Shown here piece by piece: positions 36,926 through 47,246 of a stretch of DNA of 64,000 bases (its first letter is position 1; each line of letters begins with the position of its first letter). The DNA lies in the NCBI RefSeq assembly GCF_002754375.1, contig NZ_PEFF01000001.1, positions 5,907,501-5,971,500 on the forward strand, in the 5' to 3' direction. The position numbers and the translations under genes are program-made. The DNA comes from Variovorax sp. 54 (GTDB lineage: Bacteria > Pseudomonadota > Gammaproteobacteria > Burkholderiales > Burkholderiaceae_C). Below the pieces are notes generated by a model. The model was given only the letters and a program-made list of their open reading frames with translations, ran no database searches and was not told the DNA's origin.

Positions 36926-39900
36926 TCAGCCCAGCAGGCCGTGCAGGATGTTCGTCACGGGCGCGAGCGTGGAGCCGCCGGTGCCGTGATCGAGCAGGCT
37001 GGTGATCGGGGCCACGACCTCGCACACGAGCGGCGTGACCGCGTGTTCGACGGTGCTCACCACCTGTGCGACCACCGGGGCGACCGCCGCGCCGGCACCG
37101 GCCAGGATGTCGGTGGCGGGCGCTGTGGCACCGGACGCGGCTTGCGTGGCCTCGGCCGCGACCGGCTCGATGGCGCCGGTCACATGGCCGAGCACCGACG
37201 ACACCGGCTCCAGGATGTCCGCGGCCGGGCCCTTGCCTCCCAGCAGGCCGCCGAGCAGGCTGCCGACCAGGCCGTCTTCGCCCACGATGCCGCCGAGCAG
37301 GCCGCCTTCGCCACCGCCGAGGACACCGCCCAGCACGCCGTCTTCACCGAGCACACCGCCGAGCAGGCCGCCGTCGCCGCCGAGGACGCCGCCCAGAAGG
37401 CCATCGTCGCCCAGCACACCGCCGAGCAAACCGCCATCGCCACCGAGGACTCCACCCAGGAGGCCGTCGTCACCCAACACACCGCCGAGCAAACCGCCAT
37501 CGCCACCGAGGACGCCACCGAGAAGGCCGTCATCGCCCAGTACGCCGCCGAGCAAGCCACCGTCGCCGCCGAGAACGCCACCCAGCAGGCCGTCATTGCC
37601 CAGCACACCGCCGAGCAGACCGCCGTCACCGCCGAGGACGCCACCCAGCAGACCGTCGTCGCCCAGCACACCACCGAGCAAACCGCCATCGCCGCCGAGG
37701 ACGCCACCGAGGAGGCCGTCGTCACCGAGCACGCCGCCAAGCAAGCCACCGTCGCCGCCGCCAAGAAGGCTGCCCAGCAGGCCTTCATCACCCAGCAAGC
37801 CGCCCAGCAGACCGCCCTCACCGCCGAGGACGCCACCCAGCAGGCCGTCGTCACCCAACACGCCGCCCAGCAGGCCGCCTTCACCGCCAAGGACACCGCC
37901 CAGCAGGCCGTCATCACCCAGCAATCCACCCAGAAGACCACCGTCACCACCGAGCAGACCGCCTAGCAAACCGTCGTCACCCAGCACACCGCCGAGCAGG
38001 CCGCCACCGTCGCCGCCAAGGACGCCATTCAACAGACCGCCGACCGGACCCTCGGCACCGAGGATGCCGTCGTCGCCGAGAACACCGCCCAGCAGACCGT
38101 CGTCGCCGAGGAGCCCGCCCAGCAGACCGTCGTCGCCCAACACGCCGCTGAGCAGCCCGTCTTCGCCGCCGAGCAAGCCGGCCAGCGGGGTTGCGCTCAG
38201 CAGGGAGCCGACCGCGCCGTCCGGGCCGAGCAGGCTGTCCACGAGCCCATCGCCGCCGAGCAGTCCGCCGGTGAGGCCTTCGCTGCCGAGCAGGCCGGAC
38301 AGTGCGCCGTCGCCGCCGAGCACGCCACCCAGGATGCCTTCGTCGCCGACGAGGCCGTTGACCAGGCCGCCATCGCCCAGCACGCCGCCGAGCAAGCCAC
38401 CGTCGCCACCGAGCAAGCCGCCCAGCAGGCCGTCGTCGCCCAGCACACCGCCGAGCAGGCCACCGTCGCCACCGAGGACGCCACCCAGCAGACCGTTGTC
38501 ACCCAGCACACCGCCAAGCAGGCCACCATCGCCACCGAGCAAGCCGCCCAGCAGGCCGTCGTCGCCCAGCACGCCGCCGAGCAGGCCGCCGTCGCCGCCG
38601 AGGACGCCACCCAGCAGGCCATCGTCACCCAGCACACCACCCAACAGGCCGCCGTCGCCACCGAGCAAGCCGCCCAGCAAACCGTCGTCGCCGAGCAGGC
38701 CACCGTCGCCACCGAGGACGCCACCCAGCAAGCCACCGTCGCCCAGCACGCCGCCCAGCAGGCCATCGTCTCCCAGCAGCTGTCCGATCAATCCGTCTTC
38801 GCCGAGCATGCTGCCCAGCAGGCTGCCGTCACCCAGCAGTCCGTCGAGCACCTGGCCGACGACGCCATCCGTGCCGAGCAGGTCGTCCACGAGGCCGTCC
38901 AGGCCCAGCGGAACGGTGACGCCGCCGAGCAGGCCTTCGCTGCCCAGCACGTTCTCGAGCGCATTGCCCAGTGCATCGGTCAGGTAGTCGACCTGGCCGA
39001 TCAGCGAGCCGACCAGCGCATCGGTCAATCCGTTGCCGAGCAGGCCGTCGACCACCGGGGTCAGCACGCCGCCGACGTGGATGGCGATGTTCCCGACCGC
39101 GTTGTCCACGGCCTCGAACTCGTTCGGATCGTTGGGCCGGAACTCCTCGCCGGTAACCGGCGAGAGCAGGTTGTCGACCAGGTCGGTGAGGCCGTCGGCC
39201 ACGGGCATCAGCGAGGCCAGCGTGCCCGACGAGTCGGACGCGCCGCGTGTGGCCGGGCCGTTCCCGCCGCCCAGGCCCAGGGCGTTGTCGAGCGCGCCGA
39301 GCAGGTGGCCGGCGAGGCCGTCGCCCGGGTCGAGCAGGTGGTCGGCGTCGGCATCGGCGTCCGCATCGGCGTCCGCATCAGCGTCTGCATCCGAGTCGGC
39401 ATCGGCATCCGCATCTGCGTCGGTATCGGCGTCTGCATCCGCATCGGCATCCGCGTCTGCATCGGTGTCCGAGTCGGCGTCCGCATCGCTGTCGCCGATG
39501 CCCGAGACGAACAGCGGGAACCCGCCGCCGTCGCCACCGCCACCCCCGCTCAGTGCGGCGCCCAGGCCGATGGCGCCCAGTGCGCCGAGTGCGAATTCAC
39601 CCAGGCCGATGCCGCTGCCGGCCGCGGTCTTCTTGCTCACGGCGAGTGCCGCGGCTTCCGCGTCGCTGTCGGGCGAGGTGACATCGAGGTTGCCCGAGGC
39701 CACGTCGACGTTCACCTGCTCCAGGCCGCTGGACAGCTTGGTCGAGGTGATGGTGGCGTCGGTGCCGCTGGCGAACACGCCGGCCAGTGGTGCCTTGTTG
39801 GTGGCCGAGCCGGGGAACAGCACGTTGGCCTGGCCGCCGTCGGGCACGATCACGCGGTCGCCTGCAATGAGGGTCTGGTTGCCGTCCACCGGCATGCGAA

Positions 39901-40096
39901 ATCCGTCGCGCATGACGACCGTGCCGGGCGTGGCGTTGGACAGCGTGCCCAGGCTGGTCGGCGCGGCGGGCGCGGCCATGGGGGCGCTCGAGCCGACGGG
40001 GCCCAGGGGCGTGACGCTGGCCTGCGCGAGCACCACGGGAGCACCGCTTTCGGCGGCGGCGGGGATCGAAGCGATCGGCGATACGGTGGTGGTCAT
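36926..40096 (-). CDS. Large glycine/aspartate-rich repeat protein, probable surface or exported protein
   Basis: 1056 residues from an ATG behind a strong GAGGAGG. Segments: 1-50 Ala/Pro-rich; about 55-140 a beta domain (GDRVIVPDGGQANVLFPG) like the N-terminal module of LapA/BapA-type adhesins; 155-195 hydrophobic glycine-rich; about 200-250 an aspartate-alanine-serine tract; 300-420 a helical/strand region; about 420-950 several dozen tandem units of 10-11 residues of the form (G/D)DGLLGG(V/L)LG; 955-1056 a valine/alanine-rich tail ending ILHGLLG. No classical signal peptide. The repeats suggest a beta-solenoid with acidic turns able to bind calcium. Type I secretion is possible but no exporter genes are adjacent. 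Function unknown. Confidence 0.85.
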   Translation of the reverse strand: MTTTVSPIASIPAAAESGAPVVLAQASVTPLGPVGSSAPMAAPAAPTSLGTLSNATPGTVVMRDGFRMPVDGNQTLIAGDRVIVPDGGQANVLFPGSATNKAPLAGVFASGTDATITSTKLSSGLEQVNVDVASGNLDVTSPDSDAEAAALAVSKKTAAGSGIGLGEFALGALGAIGLGAALSGGGGGDGGGFPLFVSGIGDSDADADSDTDADADADADADADTDADADADADSDADADADADADADADADHLLDPGDGLAGHLLGALDNALGLGGGNGPATRGASDSSGTLASLMPVADGLTDLVDNLLSPVTGEEFRPNDPNEFEAVDNAVGNIAIHVGGVLTPVVDGLLGNGLTDALVGSLIGQVDYLTDALGNALENVLGSEGLLGGVTVPLGLDGLVDDLLGTDGVVGQVLDGLLGDGSLLGSMLGEDGLIGQLLGDDGLLGGVLGDGGLLGGVLGGDGGLLGDDGLLGGLLGGDGGLLGGVLGDDGLLGGVLGGDGGLLGGVLGDDGLLGGLLGGDGGLLGGVLGDNGLLGGVLGGDGGLLGGVLGDDGLLGGLLGGDGGLLGGVLGDGGLVNGLVGDEGILGGVLGGDGALSGLLGSEGLTGGLLGGDGLVDSLLGPDGAVGSLLSATPLAGLLGGEDGLLSGVLGDDGLLGGLLGDDGLLGGVLGDDGILGAEGPVGGLLNGVLGGDGGGLLGGVLGDDGLLGGLLGGDGGLLGGLLGDDGLLGGVLGGEGGLLGGVLGDDGLLGGVLGGEGGLLGGLLGDEGLLGSLLGGGDGGLLGGVLGDDGLLGGVLGGDGGLLGGVLGDDGLLGGVLGGDGGLLGGVLGNDGLLGGVLGGDGGLLGGVLGDDGLLGGVLGGDGGLLGGVLGDDGLLGGVLGGDGGLLGGVLGDDGLLGGVLGGDGGLLGGVLGEDGVLGGVLGGGEGGLLGGIVGEDGLVGSLLGGLLGGKGPAADILEPVSSVLGHVTGAIEPVAAEATQAASGATAPATDILAGAGAAVAPVVAQVVSTVEHAVTPLVCEVVAPITSLLDHGTGGSTLAPVTNILHGLLG
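37238..38830 (-). repeat. Tandem 30-33 bp repeats coding for (G/D)DGLLGGVLG units
   Basis: The DNA is a degenerate array; two alternating units (DDGLLGGVLG and GDGGLLGGVLG) make a 21-residue, 63-base super-repeat that is repeated with few changes, interrupted near 38150-38350 by diverged copies. Identical codons in neighbouring copies indicate recent expansion or gene conversion. The array opens long false frames on the plus strand. Confidence 0.9.
39345..39490 (-). repeat. Hexanucleotide-based tract coding for an Asp-Ala/Ser-Asp linker
   Basis: About 146 bp of GCATCG/GCGTCC-type six-base units encode alternating D with A, S or T. The six-base period keeps the frame when copy number changes, so the linker length can vary between strains. 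Product is a highly acidic, flexible stretch. Confidence 0.88.
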
Positions 40097-40316
40097 GCGG
40101 CCTCCTCGTCAAATAAATGACTACAGAGGGCAACATGCGTGCCGCCTTTGTTTTCAGCCGTCAGTGCGTGGCCGAAAACGCCGTATCTCGTTGATTCGAA
40201 AAGACTTTTGTACGAATGGCCTCATCGGCCCCGTGGTGCAAAAGAGGCAGCTGTCGCCACTCGTTACGTAACACGGCGCAATTTTTTATCGGAACGTCCG
40301 CGGCGTTCAGGGGGGC

Positions 40317-40703
40317 TCAGCTGCGCAGCCGAGCCTGCAGGCTTTTCAGGTTCGCGAGCCACGCGAGGTAGTCCTCGTCGTCCTCGCCCAGCTCGGCCCA
40401 GGTGTCGTGGCCGTCGGCATCAGGGTCGTCGAGGATGGCCAGCAGGGCGTCGGCGGCGGCATGGCGCAAGGCGGCGGGCGGTGCGGCCTTGCCGGCGCAC
40501 CAGTCGACCGCGTCCGGGTGCGCATCGGCGCTGCCTTGGCCGGCGAGCAGTGCCAGCACTTCGCTCGCGGCGACGGTGCCTTCCGTCGAACCTGAATCCA
40601 GCGTCTCCTGGATGAATGCGAGCGCGTCATCGGCTTCCTGCAGTTCAGCCAGCCAATCGAGTGCGTCGTCGTTGCCGAAGCCTGCCGTGGACCATGTACC
40701 CAT
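40317..40703 (-). CDS. DUF4259 domain-containing protein
   Basis: 128 residues. MGTWSTAGFGNDDALDWLAEL is the family signature, followed by helices with EAVLALL-like and a C-terminal acidic stretch (WAELGEDDEDYLAWLANL). Cytoplasmic, acidic, function unknown; members often appear singly or near toxin-immunity loci. The ATG at 40703 begins the conserved part. It lies downstream of, and in the same direction as, nothing obvious; 220 bp separate its stop from the start of the repeat gene (that gap has an AT-rich patch and a perfect palindrome GTTACGTAAC at 40263-40272, likely promoter material). Confidence 0.85.
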   Translation of the reverse strand: MGTWSTAGFGNDDALDWLAELQEADDALAFIQETLDSGSTEGTVAASEVLALLAGQGSADAHPDAVDWCAGKAAPPAALRHAAADALLAILDDPDADGHDTWAELGEDDEDYLAWLANLKSLQARLRS

Positions 40704-41022
40704 TCGTTTGACTCCCGTGTGTGGCGTGGCCACGGTTTGCAGATTCAGTGATGCTAGCGGCCCGATGGAGTGATCGCGCGCCCTCTCAGAATTCGTCAGA
40801 ATGCCAAACGACGCTTCCAAGTAGCATGGCCGCGCCTCTGAACAAGGGGCGCGTGATCATCCAGTCCGTGAGCCGCCGGAGCCCTCTCTTGGGGCCGGCA
40901 TTGCGGCGATGTCCTTGCAGGGCATACCGCGGTCACGACCGATCTGCCGTGCATTGCCAACGGAAGCAGAGGTCGGGCCGCATACCAATTCACATGTCCA
41001 CGGTTTCAGGGAGAGATTCAGC
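40704..41022. other. 319-bp intergenic region
   Basis: Between the divergent DUF4259 gene and the gene at 41023. No convincing reading frame: a short frame from 40827 reads into the next gene out of phase. It must contain both promoters. A GGGAGAG ribosome site is at its right end. Nothing else stands out. Confidence 0.4.
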
Positions 41023-42024
41023 ATGTCATTCGTTTTTTCGTCCTTCAACGATCACCTGGGCGCGCTGCCGCCCGAACGCTCGCGCCACGGCGATGCGTTG
41101 CGTGCGCGCGTTCAACAACAGGTGCAGGCACCGCTCCATGCCGACCTGTCGGGCTTCGCCTTCCTGCCTGACCAGACCGACCACCCCGACCATGTCGACG
41201 CGCCGCAGGTGTTCGCGCAGGCGGTCGAGCAGATGTACCTGCCAAAGCCTTGGCTGGGCGACGAGATTCCGCTGTTCTTTCTCGGCTACCACGCCATGAA
41301 CCGGCTCAGCGGCAAGCGCACGTCGCAAGGGCTGCTGCTGACCGACCAGGCCGTGTACGTGCAGGACGACTTCACCGTGCTGTCGGCCGCGCCACCGCCG
41401 GCGCAAGGCCACGCCTTGCCGGCACGCGCGGACGACGCGCCTTCGTTCGTCTCGATGCTGCTCACGCGCTACAAGGCGTGGAAAGACTGGTCCGGCGTGG
41501 CCGACGAACCCGAGCCGGTGCTGCTCAAGCGTTGCGGCGAGCTGTTGACGCCGGCGGTGGCGGCGGTGCTCGCGTACCACGCGGAGAACGGCAGCCAGCG
41601 GCAGGCGCAGCAGCGCGTGTGGACGCTGGCCGAGCTGGTGGCCGACTACGACGCGGCCGACACCTTGCTCGACCCCGCCAACCCGAAGCTGGCCAAGAAG
41701 CTCGGCAAGGTGAGCGACAAGTTCCAGATCTCTGCGGGCGAGACGCTGCAGTTTGCGCTGGCCGACTTCCCGCTGTTTGGCGGTCCCTACGGCGTGGCGC
41801 TCTCGGCGCAGGCGCTGTACGGCAAGGACCTGATGGAGTCGCCGCTGCGCATCGCGCTGGAGCGCGTGGAGGCGCGTGCGCTGCAGATCGGGGAGAAGGG
41901 CGACCAGCTGCTGACCGGCTCGACGCCGCCGATGGCACTGCCCGCGCACATGAAGGAAGCGCTGCGCGCGCCGTTCCTCGCGTTCCTGCAGCAGGAAGTC
42001 GTGCGCCTGCAATCGCGGGCCTGA
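41023..42024 (+). CDS. Conserved hypothetical protein
   Basis: 333 residues, no signal peptide or membrane helix. The first 110 residues lead to KRTSQGLLLTDQAVYVQDDF, a strand pair reminiscent of bacterial PH-like domains that announce a regulated protein. The second half is mostly helical (LVADYDAADTLLDPANPKLAKKLGKV, then FALADFPLFGGPYGVALSAQALYGKDL). I do not recognise the family. A GGGAGAG ribosome site precedes the ATG. Convergent with the methyltransferase gene. Confidence 0.7.
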   Translation: MSFVFSSFNDHLGALPPERSRHGDALRARVQQQVQAPLHADLSGFAFLPDQTDHPDHVDAPQVFAQAVEQMYLPKPWLGDEIPLFFLGYHAMNRLSGKRTSQGLLLTDQAVYVQDDFTVLSAAPPPAQGHALPARADDAPSFVSMLLTRYKAWKDWSGVADEPEPVLLKRCGELLTPAVAAVLAYHAENGSQRQAQQRVWTLAELVADYDAADTLLDPANPKLAKKLGKVSDKFQISAGETLQFALADFPLFGGPYGVALSAQALYGKDLMESPLRIALERVEARALQIGEKGDQLLTGSTPPMALPAHMKEALRAPFLAFLQQEVVRLQSRA

Positions 42025-42036
42025 TCGGCCTGCATT

Positions 42037-42867
42037 TCAGTCCGCCACGCTCAGCGCATACACCGCATAGATCGGCACACCAAGAAAGAACAGCACCATC
42101 GGCGCAAACAGCGTGTAGGGCAGGCCCATGCCCTCCATCACGCGGTAGGTGCCGTCCAGCTGCAGGCGCGGATGCGGCCGTGTGAGGTCGTCGTAGCGGC
42201 GCAGGCCCCATTGGAACTCCGCACCCGTCGCGCGCACCGACGGGTGCTGGCGCGCGCGGCCCACGGCCAGCCAGCACATCGCATCGAAGGCCAGCACCGA
42301 ACCCGGGGGCGCGCGTTCGCCGAAGGTGGCGAGCACGGCGTTCACCTGCTCGGGCGTGAGGTACATCAGCACGCCCTCGGTGAACAGGAAGACCGGCTGC
42401 GCCTGGCGCTTGCGCGGCAGGCCGAGCTGGTCCCACCAGCCGGGCGCTGTCAGGTCGAGTTCGCGAAGGTCGTGGCGCGGATGGGTTTCGGGAATCAACT
42501 CGCGGCGCAGCTCGAGCACTTCGGGCAGGTCGGCGTCGGTCATGCGCGACTTGCCGTCGTCCAGCCACTGGAAGTAGTGGCTCAGGCCGCAGCCCATGTT
42601 CACGACGCGCGCGCCCGGGTGCAGCTTGAGGAAGTCTTGCGCCAGGCTGCGAAAGCGCCGTGTGCGCGCGAGGATGCCGTAGATGGTCGTGCGGTCGTCG
42701 GGCAGGGCGTGGTCGTCGTCCCGGATCTGCTCGAGGATGCCGGCGGCGTAGGCGTCGCGCACGGCCATCTGCGGAAAAAGCGCATCGCCCGAGGCCCGCG
42801 CGGCCAGCGGAATCCGCAAGGTGGACGGTACGGCCGAGAGCTTGCGTGCGGGTTTGCCGGTGGTCAT
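42037..42867 (-). CDS. Class I SAM-dependent methyltransferase, leucine carboxyl methyltransferase-like
   Basis: 276 residues. SAM-binding motif I reads ARVVNMGCGLSHYFQWL near residue 81, followed by the acidic second-strand end TDADLPEV and the motif FLFTEGVLMYLTPEQV near 150, typical of the LCM/PPM1-type (TcmP-like) small-molecule O-methyltransferases. A C-terminal hydrophobic stretch (YTLFAPMVLFFLGVPIYAVYAL) may be a membrane anchor, which is unusual. Start ATG 42867 lies 57 bp after the stop of the sigma-54 regulator in the same direction. Confidence 0.82.
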   Translation of the reverse strand: MTTGKPARKLSAVPSTLRIPLAARASGDALFPQMAVRDAYAAGILEQIRDDDHALPDDRTTIYGILARTRRFRSLAQDFLKLHPGARVVNMGCGLSHYFQWLDDGKSRMTDADLPEVLELRRELIPETHPRHDLRELDLTAPGWWDQLGLPRKRQAQPVFLFTEGVLMYLTPEQVNAVLATFGERAPPGSVLAFDAMCWLAVGRARQHPSVRATGAEFQWGLRRYDDLTRPHPRLQLDGTYRVMEGMGLPYTLFAPMVLFFLGVPIYAVYALSVAD

Positions 42868-42923
42868 GAATGCGGGAACAGGGCCATGCGCAAAGTCTGG
42901 CCGGTCCCGCGCGTGCGGGCAAG

Positions 42924-44822
42924 TCAGTCTTTGGTGTTGCCCGTGGGCGGGCGCTGGCGCGCGAGGTGGCGGTACACGGTGGCGCGGTGCACGCCGAGCC
43001 GGCGGGCCGCGCGCGCCACGTCGTGGTCGCAAGCCCGCAGCGCTTCGTCGATGGCGTGACGCGTGATGGTCTGCAGGGGGGCGTTGGGTTGCGACGCGGT
43101 GGCTTCGCTGAAGTCGGCAACGGGCGCAGCGTCGTGCAGGTGCGCGGGCAGTGCGTCGGCCGTCACCGCATCGCCCGGGTCGGCCAGCGCGACGAGCGCA
43201 CGCAGCACGCTGCGCAGCTCGCGCACGTTGCCGGGCCAGCGGTAGGCGGCCAGGCGTTCGAGCGCGTCGTTCTCCAGGCACAGGTGCTTGGCGGCGCCGC
43301 CCGATTCGAGAAACAGCCGCGCGATCAGCGCGCGCCGGTCGGCGCGCTCGTGCAGCGCGGGCAGGGCGACGGTGAAGCCGGCCACGCGGTACATCAGGTC
43401 GGCGCGGAAACGCCCGGCCTCGACCAGCGCGGGCAGGCCGGCGTGCGTGGCGCAGACCAGGTCGAAATCGACTGCCACGCCCTGGCCACCGCCCAGCGGT
43501 GTGACCACGCGGCCTTCGAGCACGCGCAGCAAGCGCGTCTGCAGCGCGAGTGGAATCTCGGCGATCTCGTCGAGAAACAGCACACCGCCGTGCGCCTCAC
43601 GGATGCGGCCCGGCATGCCCTTGCGGCGCGCGCCGGTGAAGGCGCCTTCTTCGTAGCCGAACAGCTCGGCCTCGATCAGTGTCTCGGGCAACGAGGCGCA
43701 ATCGACCGCCACGAAGGGGCCCGCGCTGCGGCGGCTGGCCGCGTGCAGGCGGCGCGAGAACACCTCCTTGCCGCTGCCGGTCTCGCCGTTCACCAGCACC
43801 GGCACGCCTTCGTTGAGCACGCGCACGGCGCGCGCCAGCAGCGGACGCACCACGTCGTCGTTGTCGACCGGGGCAGCGTTGGCGGCCATCGCCTGCCGCG
43901 CACCACCGGTGCGGCCCGTGCCGCTGTTCGTCGTGCCGGTGCGCTCCATGACGGTCGCGATCTGCCGTCCGCCCGGCAGCGTGAGCAGGCTGCGCCGGTG
44001 CTCCATGCGCGGCCATTGCGCGCCCAGGAATTCTTCGGCATCGAGGTCGAGCAGGCCCTCCCACGAGCGGCCGAACAGGTCGAGCGCCACGCGGTTGGCC
44101 GCGACGATGCGCCCGCCCTCGATCACCATCAGCCCTTCGCGCGCGGTGCCGATCAGCGCGGGCCGCGCATGGAAGCGCAGCACATGGCCCGAGGCCTCGG
44201 CCAGCAGCATGCGGTGCTCGACCTGCTGCGCCGCCATGCGCACGAGGCCGAGCGCGTGGTGGTTCACGCGCGCGGTCTCGCCCGAGATGTCGAGCGCGCC
44301 GGCCAGTTCGCCGCGTCCGCTGAAGATGGGCGCCGCCGCGCAGCCCAGCCGGCCGTTCTGCGCCAGGTAGTGCTCGCCGCCCAGCACCATCAGCGCCACA
44401 CGCTCGGCCAGCGCGGTGCCGATGGCGTTGGTGCCGCGGTGACTCTCCGACCATTCCACGCCGGGCTGCAGCGCCACGCGCTGGGCCTTGGGCAGGAAGT
44501 CGGGGCTGCCGATTTCTTCGAGGATGAGGCCGCTCGCGTCCGACAGCGCCACGATGCAGCCGTTGCCAACCGCATGCTCGGCGAGCCCGTCGAGCTCGGG
44601 CTGCGCGCAGCTGAGCAGGCGCATCGCCTGCTCGCGCCGTTCGTTGAGCAGCGACGGCGCCATCGGCGTGGGGTCGATGCATTGCGGGTCGACCGGCCGG
44701 CTGCGCTGCCACGAGCGCGAGATGTGCGGCGCGATCCACGGCGCCGGGTCGCGGCCCTGTGCAAAGAACAGCTCGCGGGCCTGCGCGACGCTGGTCGATG
44801 GTGCGGAAGCTTCACTCGTCAT
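42924..44822 (-). CDS. Sigma-54-dependent activator, AcoR-like
   Basis: 632 residues. N-terminal GAF domain (about 60-200) with the AcoR start SRSWQRSR, a PAS-like segment (LMVIEGGRIVAANRVALDLFG), then the AAA+ domain with Walker A NGETGSGKEVFSR, a GAFTGA loop (EEGAFTGARRKG), Walker B GGVLFLDEIAE and arginine finger region. C-terminal Fis helix-turn-helix ARAARRLGVHRATVYRHL. Divergent from an aldehyde dehydrogenase gene, as AcoR-type activators of acetoin, ethanol or aldehyde utilisation are. The ATG at 44822 (MTSEASAP) is the likely start; an earlier frame runs through the control region. Confidence 0.93.
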   Translation of the reverse strand: MTSEASAPSTSVAQARELFFAQGRDPAPWIAPHISRSWQRSRPVDPQCIDPTPMAPSLLNERREQAMRLLSCAQPELDGLAEHAVGNGCIVALSDASGLILEEIGSPDFLPKAQRVALQPGVEWSESHRGTNAIGTALAERVALMVLGGEHYLAQNGRLGCAAAPIFSGRGELAGALDISGETARVNHHALGLVRMAAQQVEHRMLLAEASGHVLRFHARPALIGTAREGLMVIEGGRIVAANRVALDLFGRSWEGLLDLDAEEFLGAQWPRMEHRRSLLTLPGGRQIATVMERTGTTNSGTGRTGGARQAMAANAAPVDNDDVVRPLLARAVRVLNEGVPVLVNGETGSGKEVFSRRLHAASRRSAGPFVAVDCASLPETLIEAELFGYEEGAFTGARRKGMPGRIREAHGGVLFLDEIAEIPLALQTRLLRVLEGRVVTPLGGGQGVAVDFDLVCATHAGLPALVEAGRFRADLMYRVAGFTVALPALHERADRRALIARLFLESGGAAKHLCLENDALERLAAYRWPGNVRELRSVLRALVALADPGDAVTADALPAHLHDAAPVADFSEATASQPNAPLQTITRHAIDEALRACDHDVARAARRLGVHRATVYRHLARQRPPTGNTKD

Positions 44823-44860
44823 GCGTGACTCCGTTGGCGGGATTCCCGGCGATTCGCCTT

Positions 44861-44902
44861 GTGCGACATGGTAGTCGCCGTATTCGCGCAAACATGTCGC
44901 AG
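44861..44902. promoter_or_regulatory. Candidate upstream activating sequence for the sigma-54 activator
   Basis: GTGCGACATG (44861) and CATGTCGCAG (44893) are an inverted repeat matching 9 of 10, centre-to-centre 32 bp (about three turns). It lies 75-115 bp before the candidate -24/-12, the usual place for enhancer sites of AcoR-like proteins. Confidence 0.55.
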
Positions 44903-44975
44903 ATTGCGAATGGAAACCCTCTGCGCAGGCCGCGCCCCTCTGGCGCGGGGCTTGGGGATTGTCCCGATCCCGACG

Positions 44976-44989
44976 GGTATGCCGCTTGC
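44976..44989 (+). promoter_or_regulatory. Candidate sigma-54 promoter (-24/-12) of the aldehyde dehydrogenase gene
   Basis: GG at 44976-44977 and TTGC at 44986-44989 have the exact GG-N10-GC spacing; the -12 element TTGC is perfect, the -24 element (GGGTATG) is weak. A second, poorer candidate is at 44951-44966. Supported mainly by the sigma-54 activator next door. Confidence 0.4.
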
Positions 44990-45060
44990 GGTGCCTGTGC
45001 GGGCCGCCGCATGTCGCGGTGCCGCCTGTTCACACCTTACCTACCCAACGGAGACAACCC

Positions 45061-46580
<1,520 letters not shown>

Positions 46581-46581
<1 letters not shown>

Positions 46582-46958
46582 TGACCGGCGAGGTCCTGCG
46601 CGTGACCGCGACCGACGCGGCGCTCGCGCTCATCGACGACCTCGCCGCCAGGCACGGCCCGCTGATGTTCCATCAGTCGGGCGGCTGCTGCGATGGCAGC
46701 GCGCCCATGTGCTACGCGCAGGGCGAGTTCATCGTGGGCGACTACGACCGGCTGCTGGGCCACATCGGCGGCATGCCGTTCTACATCAGCGGGCCGCAGT
46801 TCGAGTACTGGCAGCACACGCAGCTGATCATCGACGTGGTGCCGGGGCGCGGCGGCATGTTCTCGCTGGAAGGGCCGCTGGGCGTGCGCTTCCTGACGCG
46901 CTCGCGACTGTTCACGGACGCGGAGTGGGCCGTGCTCGAGGCCGAGGCGGCGAAGTAG
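46581..46958 (+). CDS. DUF779 family protein
   Basis: 125 residues, starting in the stop of the aldehyde dehydrogenase gene (TGATG). FHQSGGCCDGSAPMCYAQGEF is the family signature with a possible metal-binding cysteine cluster; the end GVRFLTRSRLFTDAEW is also typical. DUF779 genes nearly always follow acetaldehyde dehydrogenase genes, suggesting a helper of that enzyme. Biochemical role unproved. Confidence 0.9.
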
Positions 46959-47020
46959 ATCGGCGAGGGCGTTGCGTCGATAAACTGGAGCGCTCGATTC
47001 CCCACCCTCAGGAGCATTCC

Positions 47021-47230
47021 ATGAAGATCAGCGCACGCAACGTCCTCTCCGGCAAGGTCATCGCCATCGTTCGCGGCCCCGTCACCACCGAAGTCACGCT
47101 GGAGATCGCGCCCGGCGTGCAGATCGTCTCGACCATCACCAGCAGCTCGGCCGAATCGCTGAAGCTCAGCGAAGGCGCGAATGCCTATGCGGTGATCAAG
47201 GCGTCGAGTGTGATGGTGGGGACTGATTGA
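47021..47230 (+). CDS. Molybdenum-pterin binding protein (Mop/TOBE, molbindin)
   Basis: 69 residues, a single Mop/TOBE domain: SARNVLSGKVIAIVRGPVTTEVTLEIAPGVQIVSTIT, then SLKLSEGANAYAVIKASSVMV. Hexameric storage of molybdate in the cytoplasm in known members. GGAG precedes the ATG. Not clearly coupled to the upstream gene (62-bp gap). Confidence 0.93.
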   Translation: MKISARNVLSGKVIAIVRGPVTTEVTLEIAPGVQIVSTITSSSAESLKLSEGANAYAVIKASSVMVGTD

Positions 47231-47246
47231 ACCTGGGCGTTGGCGC

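Noticed and set aside
37238..38830. Regular repeats considered as a CRISPR array
   Set aside because: The units are contiguous, in frame, without unique spacers, and no cas genes are near.
40827..41299. Reading frame from 40827 into the next gene
   Set aside because: No ribosome site, overlaps a better frame from 41023, composition is shadow-like.
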